This document shows, piece after piece, positions 5,705 through 8,147 of a stretch of 8,147 bases of DNA (within the stretch, counting starts at the first letter, position 1; every line of letters begins with the position of its first letter). The notes under the pieces are model-generated. The model was not told the DNA's origin and ran no database searches. It saw nothing but the letters and a program-made list of their open reading frames with translations. The translations under genes were made by a program, and so were the position numbers. The DNA lies in assembly GCA_964250775.1 (NCBI GenBank), contig CAXUHK010000174.1:1-8147 (forward strand), read 5' to 3'. The DNA comes from CAVRQM01 sp964250775. Lineage in GTDB: Bacteria > Pseudomonadota > Alphaproteobacteria > Acetobacterales > Acetobacteraceae.

Positions 5705-7432
5705 ATGGCAAAGACCGTAGCGGACCAAATGGTGCAAACCCTAGCAGCGGCGGACGTGCGCCGGATTTACGGCATTGTCGGCGACAGCCTCAACGGGTTC
5801 ACCGACGCGCTGCGCCGCCACGGCGGCATCCAGTGGCTGCACGTGCGCCACGAAGAGGTGGCCGCGTTCGCGGCAGGCGCCGACGCGCACGTCACCGGCC
5901 ATCTCGCCGTCTGTGCCGGGTCTTGCGGGCCCGGCAACCTGCACCTCATCAACGGCCTGTTCGACTGCCATCGTTCGCGCGTGCCCGTGGTCGTCATCGC
6001 CGCCCATGTCCCGTCACCCGAGATCGGCTCCGGATTCTTCCAAGAGACTCATCCGGAGCAGCTCTTCCTGGAGTGCAGCAGCTACTGCGAGCTGGTTTCC
6101 AGCCCGGCGCAGATGCCACGGGTGTTGGAGATCGCGATCCGGCGTGCCGTAGCCGAACGCTGCGTCTGCGTCGTCGTCATCCCCGGCGACGTGGCGATGC
6201 TCCCGGCTGCCGAGGCGCCCGCGTCCCACCCGGCGGGGCTGTTGCTGCCCGCCCCGTCCGTCGTCCCGCCGCCCGAGGCGATCATTAGGCTTGCCGACCT
6301 GCTGAACGGCGCGGAGCGCGTGACGCTGCTGTGCGGCGGCGGCTGCGAGGGGGCACACGACGAACTGCTGCAACTCGCCGAGGCGCTCAAGTCGCCCATC
6401 GTGCACGCAATCCGAGGCAAGGAGCACGTCGAGTGGGACAACCCATACGACGTGGGCATGACCGGGCTGATCGGCTTCTCGTCAGGCTACTACGCCATGG
6501 GCAGTTGCGACGCGCTGCTGATGCTCGGGACGGACTTCCCGTACAGGCAGTTCTTCCCCAAGGATGCGCGCGTCGCACAGGTGGATTTGCGGCCGGAGGC
6601 GATCGGGCGGCGCGCCCCGGTCGAGCTCGGCATCATCGGCGACATCCGCTCCACGGTGCGGGCCTTGCTGCCGCAAGTGAAATCGCAGCGGAGCGACAAG
6701 CATCTCAAGGTGTCCGTTGCCCACTACCAGGACGCCCGCAAGGGCCTCGACGAGCTGGCCAGCGGCAAGCCAGGCGGCAAGCTCCACCCGCAGCACATCG
6801 CCCGCGCCATCAGCGAGCTCGCGTCCGAAGATGCGGTGTTCACCTGCGATGTCGGCCTGCCGACGGTCTGGGCGGCGCGCTACCTGCGGATGAACGGCCG
6901 GCGGCGGCTGGTCGGTTCGTTCTGGCACGGTTCCATGGCCAACGCGATGCCGCAGGCGCTCGGCGTCCAGGCCGCCTTCCCGGATCGGCAGGTGGTGTCG
7001 CTGTCCGGCGACGGCGGCTTCACCATGCTGATGGGCGACCTGCTATCCGCCAAGCAGCTCGGCCTGCCGATCAAGGTGGTGGTGTTCAACAACGGCGCGC
7101 TCGGCTTCATCGAGCTGGAACAGAAATCGTCGGGGTTCATCGACACGGGGACCGGGCTGGACAATCCTGATTTCGCGGCGATGGCAAACGCCATCGGCAT
7201 CCACGGCGTGCGCATCGACGACCCGGCCGATGTGGAAGCCAAGATGGCCGAGGCGCTGGCCCATCCCGGACCGGTGCTGGTCGACGCCGTGGTCAACCGG
7301 ATGGAACTGGCGATGCCGCCGAAGGTGACGGCCGAAATGGCCAAGGGCTTCACGCTCTACATGCTCAAGGCAGTCATGAGCGGACGCGGCGACGAGGTCG
7401 TCGAACTCGCTCGCTCTAACCTCCTGCGATAA
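5705..7432 (+). CDS. poxB: Pyruvate:ubiquinone oxidoreductase (pyruvate oxidase), PoxB
   Basis: A 575-residue thiamine diphosphate- and FAD-dependent enzyme that converts pyruvate to acetate + CO2 and delivers electrons to ubiquinone at the inner membrane face. It follows E. coli PoxB (572 residues, from memory) from end to end. The HEEVAAFAAGA motif carries Glu50, which protonates thiamine. Next come AGSCGPGNLHLINGLFDCHR (71-90), IGSGFFQETHPEQL (107-120), and RGKEHVEWDNPYDVGMTGLI (237-256) in the FAD domain. SFWHGSMANAMPQALG (405-420) follows, with GDG (435-437) opening the thiamine diphosphate motif and NN (462-463) closing it. The C-terminus GRGDEVVELARSNLLR matches the amphipathic membrane-anchoring and activating peptide of E. 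coli PoxB, so lipid activation is probably kept. ATG 5705 has GAGG at 5692-5695, nine bases upstream. In this locus it would consume pyruvate made by the CitE-like lyase. Sulfoacetaldehyde acetyltransferase or acetolactate synthase are excluded by the PoxB-specific blocks and tail. Confidence 0.95.
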   Translation: MAKTVADQMVQTLAAADVRRIYGIVGDSLNGFTDALRRHGGIQWLHVRHEEVAAFAAGADAHVTGHLAVCAGSCGPGNLHLINGLFDCHRSRVPVVVIAAHVPSPEIGSGFFQETHPEQLFLECSSYCELVSSPAQMPRVLEIAIRRAVAERCVCVVVIPGDVAMLPAAEAPASHPAGLLLPAPSVVPPPEAIIRLADLLNGAERVTLLCGGGCEGAHDELLQLAEALKSPIVHAIRGKEHVEWDNPYDVGMTGLIGFSSGYYAMGSCDALLMLGTDFPYRQFFPKDARVAQVDLRPEAIGRRAPVELGIIGDIRSTVRALLPQVKSQRSDKHLKVSVAHYQDARKGLDELASGKPGGKLHPQHIARAISELASEDAVFTCDVGLPTVWAARYLRMNGRRRLVGSFWHGSMANAMPQALGVQAAFPDRQVVSLSGDGGFTMLMGDLLSAKQLGLPIKVVVFNNGALGFIELEQKSSGFIDTGTGLDNPDFAAMANAIGIHGVRIDDPADVEAKMAEALAHPGPVLVDAVVNRMELAMPPKVTAEMAKGFTLYMLKAVMSGRGDEVVELARSNLLR

Positions 7433-7518
7433 CTCCACTTTCAGCGCTACGACCGACTTCGAACCTGGCCGACCCCTCCAAGCCGGCTGACACGACCATT
7501 GCGATACAGGAGAACGAC
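7433..7518 (+). other. Short spacer between poxB and the lyase-family gene
   Basis: This 86-base gap has no coding resemblance and no clear hairpin with a T-run, so I see no terminator and co-transcription remains likely. AGGAG at 7508-7512 is the ribosome binding site of the next gene. Confidence 0.45.
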
Positions 7519-8147
7519 ATGCCAACCAGCGCGATCGACTCGCTCATTTTCCGGGACATGTTCGGCAATGCCGAAGTCCGGCATATCTGGTCGGACGAGT
7601 TCCGGACCCAGAAATACCTCGACTGGGAAGCCGCCCTGGCCCGCGCGCAGGCGTCATTGGGCATCATCTCCGAGGCAGCGGCAGCCGAGATCACCCGCGT
7701 CTGCAAGGTCGAGAACATCGACTTCAAGCGTTATGCCGAGGAGACACTGACCGTCGGCTACCCGGTGCTCGGCATCGTCCACCAGATCGCGGGACTGTGC
7801 CAGGGCGACGCAGGCAAGTACTGCCATTGGGGTGCCACCACCCAGGACATCACCGACAGCGCGACGATCCTGCAGATGAAGGCGTCGTTCGGCATCATCG
7901 GCCGCGAGTTGGACCGCGCCATCGCGGCCACAGCGAAGCTGGCGCGGGACCACCGCAGCACGCCGATGGCCGGGCGCTCCAACTTGCAGCAGGCCGTGCC
8001 GATGACCTTCGGCTTCAAGATGGCGCGGCTGCTGGCCACGCTGCTCCGCCATAGGCGGCGGCTGGCGGAAATCCGCCCGCGCATCGAAGTGGTCGAGTTC
8101 GGCGCCGCCGTCGGCACGCTCGCCTCGCTGGGCGACAAGGGCCTGGC
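7519..8147 (+). CDS. Fumarase/aspartase-superfamily lyase, carboxymuconate cycloisomerase/adenylosuccinate lyase-like (partial)
   Basis: The first 209 residues of a protein that continues past the window edge. ATG 7519 follows AGGAG by six bases. The all-helical fold of the fumarase/aspartase superfamily is recognised from DMFGNAEVRHIWSDEFRTQK (13-32), the active-site stretch HWGATTQDITDSATILQMK (103-121), GRSNLQQAVPMTFGFKMARL (152-171) and FGAAVGTLASLGDKG (194-208). The WGATxQD and GTLASLG forms are closer to 3-carboxy-cis,cis-muconate cycloisomerase (PcaB-like) than to housekeeping PurB, which usually reads HxGMTSSD. The superfamily signature GSSxMPxKxN lies downstream, outside the window. 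Members break C-N, C-O or C-C bonds next to carboxylates, releasing fumarate or a lactone. No other protocatechuate-pathway gene is seen here, so a role linked to itaconate, mesaconate or another C5/C6 diacid is as likely as muconate. The 3' end is missing because of the window, not a mutation. Confidence 0.9.
   Translation, partial: MPTSAIDSLIFRDMFGNAEVRHIWSDEFRTQKYLDWEAALARAQASLGIISEAAAAEITRVCKVENIDFKRYAEETLTVGYPVLGIVHQIAGLCQGDAGKYCHWGATTQDITDSATILQMKASFGIIGRELDRAIAATAKLARDHRSTPMAGRSNLQQAVPMTFGFKMARLLATLLRHRRRLAEIRPRIEVVEFGAAVGTLASLGDKGL

Noticed and set aside
6331..7170. Plus-strand 279-codon open frame inside poxB
   Set aside because: It is an arginine- and alanine-rich alternate-frame shadow of a gene that matches PoxB throughout.
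7433..7518. Possible terminator after poxB
   Set aside because: No stable stem followed by a T-run can be found in the 86 bases.

Overview
This window looks like a piece of a GC-rich (roughly 60-65%) proteobacterial genome, probably a draft contig that starts at position 1. Its first ~45 bases are almost pure G and C and look like an assembly or sequencing artefact. The organism cannot be named from the sequence. The gene families, the IS256-type transposase relic, the GTG starts and the PoxB enzyme fit a beta-, gamma- or alphaproteobacterium.

Layout. Positions 85-1240 hold a dead IS256-family transposase, broken by two frame-changing insertions and cut off before its C-terminus. It abuts, at about 1238, an opposite-strand fragment resembling the N-terminus of a FUSC-family efflux protein. 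A gene-free stretch follows (about 1504-1672) and contains a candidate inverted repeat. From 1673 to the end all genes lie on the + strand: a CitE/HpcH-type lyase (1673-2515), a MaoC-like hydratase (2553-3107), an acyl-CoA dehydrogenase that has lost its C-terminal domain (3149 to about 4027), a family I-type CoA-transferase of the acetyl-CoA hydrolase/4-hydroxybutyrate CoA-transferase class (4122-5444), a nitroreductase C-terminal remnant (about 5461-5703), a full-length pyruvate:quinone oxidoreductase PoxB (5705-7432) and the 5' part of an adenylosuccinate lyase/carboxymuconate cycloisomerase-like protein (7519 to the window end).

How the genes work together (inference). CoA-transferase + MaoC hydratase + CitE-type lyase is the RipA-RipB-RipC (Ict-Ich-Ccl) set known for itaconate breakdown in Yersinia and Pseudomonas: itaconate to itaconyl-CoA to citramalyl-CoA to acetyl-CoA + pyruvate. 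A mesaconate or other C5-dicarboxylate substrate is also possible. PoxB would oxidise the pyruvate to acetate and CO2 and pass electrons to ubiquinone. The lyase-superfamily gene at the end may feed or drain the same pathway, but its reaction cannot be read from the sequence.

The region carries several scars: a dead IS, a cut efflux gene, a beheaded acyl-CoA dehydrogenase and a nitroreductase stub. The catabolic core appears intact in a locus rearranged by repeated deletions. I see no CRISPR array, tRNA, rRNA or defence system.
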